Assembly (NCBI GenBank): GCA_017394475.1
Contig: JAFPYQ010000277.1
Location: forward strand, 1-6,422
Source: Oscillospiraceae bacterium
GTDB taxonomy: Bacteria > Bacillota > Clostridia > Oscillospirales > Ruminococcaceae
Reading direction: 5' to 3'
Length of the DNA: 6,422 nucleotides
Below the pieces are notes generated by a model. That model saw only the letters and a list, made by a program, of their open reading frames with translations. It had not been told where the DNA came from and ran no database searches. Made by a program: the position numbers and the translations under genes. Positions 6,258-6,422 of this stretch are shown in pieces; position 1 is the first letter of the stretch; each line of letters begins with the position of its first letter.

Positions 6258-6422
6258 GTGCGGGCTGCGGTGGATATGATCTTATGACCTTACGGGGCAT
6301 AAAGCATCTGCAGAACTGTGACACAGTCATATATGATGCTCTTATCGACGAAAGGCTCCTTTCCTATGTCCCGCGGGATGCTGAAAGGATATATGCAGGA
6401 AAGCGTTCCGGCGGTCATAGTA
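6233..6422 (+). CDS. cobA: Uroporphyrinogen-III C-methyltransferase CobA (5' part, runs off window)
   Basis: This enzyme adds two methyl groups from S-adenosylmethionine to uroporphyrinogen III, giving precorrin-2, the substrate of SirC. Only 63 codons are visible, starting MCGEVFLIGAG. They match the family start: a beta strand and glycine-rich loop, then LMTLRGIKHLQNCDTVIYDA, LIDERLLSYVP, and IYAGKRSGGHS, where GKRxGxHS is a strong family signature. The loop reads GAGCGGYD where GAGPGDP is usual, so the normal Pro and Asp are replaced. The ATG at 6233 lies 25 bases inside hemC. AAAGG is only 2 bases from it and GAAAGG is 14 bases away, so initiation is probably coupled to hemC translation. 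No better in-frame start was found nearby. In related gene clusters this protein is often fused to uroporphyrinogen-III synthase (HemD), which cannot be checked here. Confidence 0.93.
   Translation, partial: MCGEVFLIGAGCGGYDLMTLRGIKHLQNCDTVIYDALIDERLLSYVPRDAERIYAGKRSGGHS

Noticed and set aside
6315..6327. Inverted repeat ACTGTG-A-CACAGT
   Set aside because: It is inside the cobA coding region and away from any promoter-like sequence. It looks operator-like but is not placed where a regulator would act.

Overview
All eight genes in this window lie on the + strand in one tightly packed, apparently co-transcribed run. There are two functional blocks: a complete sulfate ABC importer, whose binding-protein gene is cut at the left edge, and the start of a tetrapyrrole/siroheme pathway, cut at the right edge. 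I see no mobile element, CRISPR array, RNA gene or phage feature. The proteins match well-known families. Sequence style suggests a Bacillota/Clostridia bacterium, perhaps Ruminococcus-like (Oscillospiraceae). The reasons are moderate G+C, frequent ATA (Ile) and AGA/AGG (Arg) codons, strong GGAGG ribosome-binding sites, and a clostridial-style hemA-sirC-hemC-cobA order. The taxon is an inference, not a measurement.

Left block (1-3642): the 3' part of the periplasmic-type sulfate-binding protein gene (sbp) is followed by a 92-base gap that holds a long hairpin (773-812). Then come the two permease genes cysT and cysW, 1 base apart, and the ATPase gene cysA, which shares an A with the cysW stop (TAATG). 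Together these encode a complete sulfate (possibly also thiosulfate) importer.

Right block (3639-6422): hemA (glutamyl-tRNA reductase) starts inside the cysA stop codon (ATGA). It is followed by sirC (precorrin-2 dehydrogenase, probably also the ferrochelatase), hemC (hydroxymethylbilane synthase, start inside the sirC stop, ATGA) and the first 63 codons of cobA (uroporphyrinogen-III C-methyltransferase), whose start lies 25 bases inside hemC. hemA opens the C5 route to 5-aminolevulinate, hemC builds the linear tetrapyrrole, cobA methylates uroporphyrinogen III to precorrin-2, and sirC oxidises precorrin-2 towards siroheme. hemL, hemB and hemD are not in the window and are expected downstream, with hemD possibly fused to cobA.

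The main biological point is the physical and translational joining of the two blocks. Siroheme is the prosthetic group of sulfite reductase, so one transcript would supply imported sulfate and the cofactor needed to reduce it. Smaller points of interest are the hairpin between the binding-protein and permease genes, a short and divergent HemA, and an altered glycine-rich loop in CobA. I do not see a wholly new system here.
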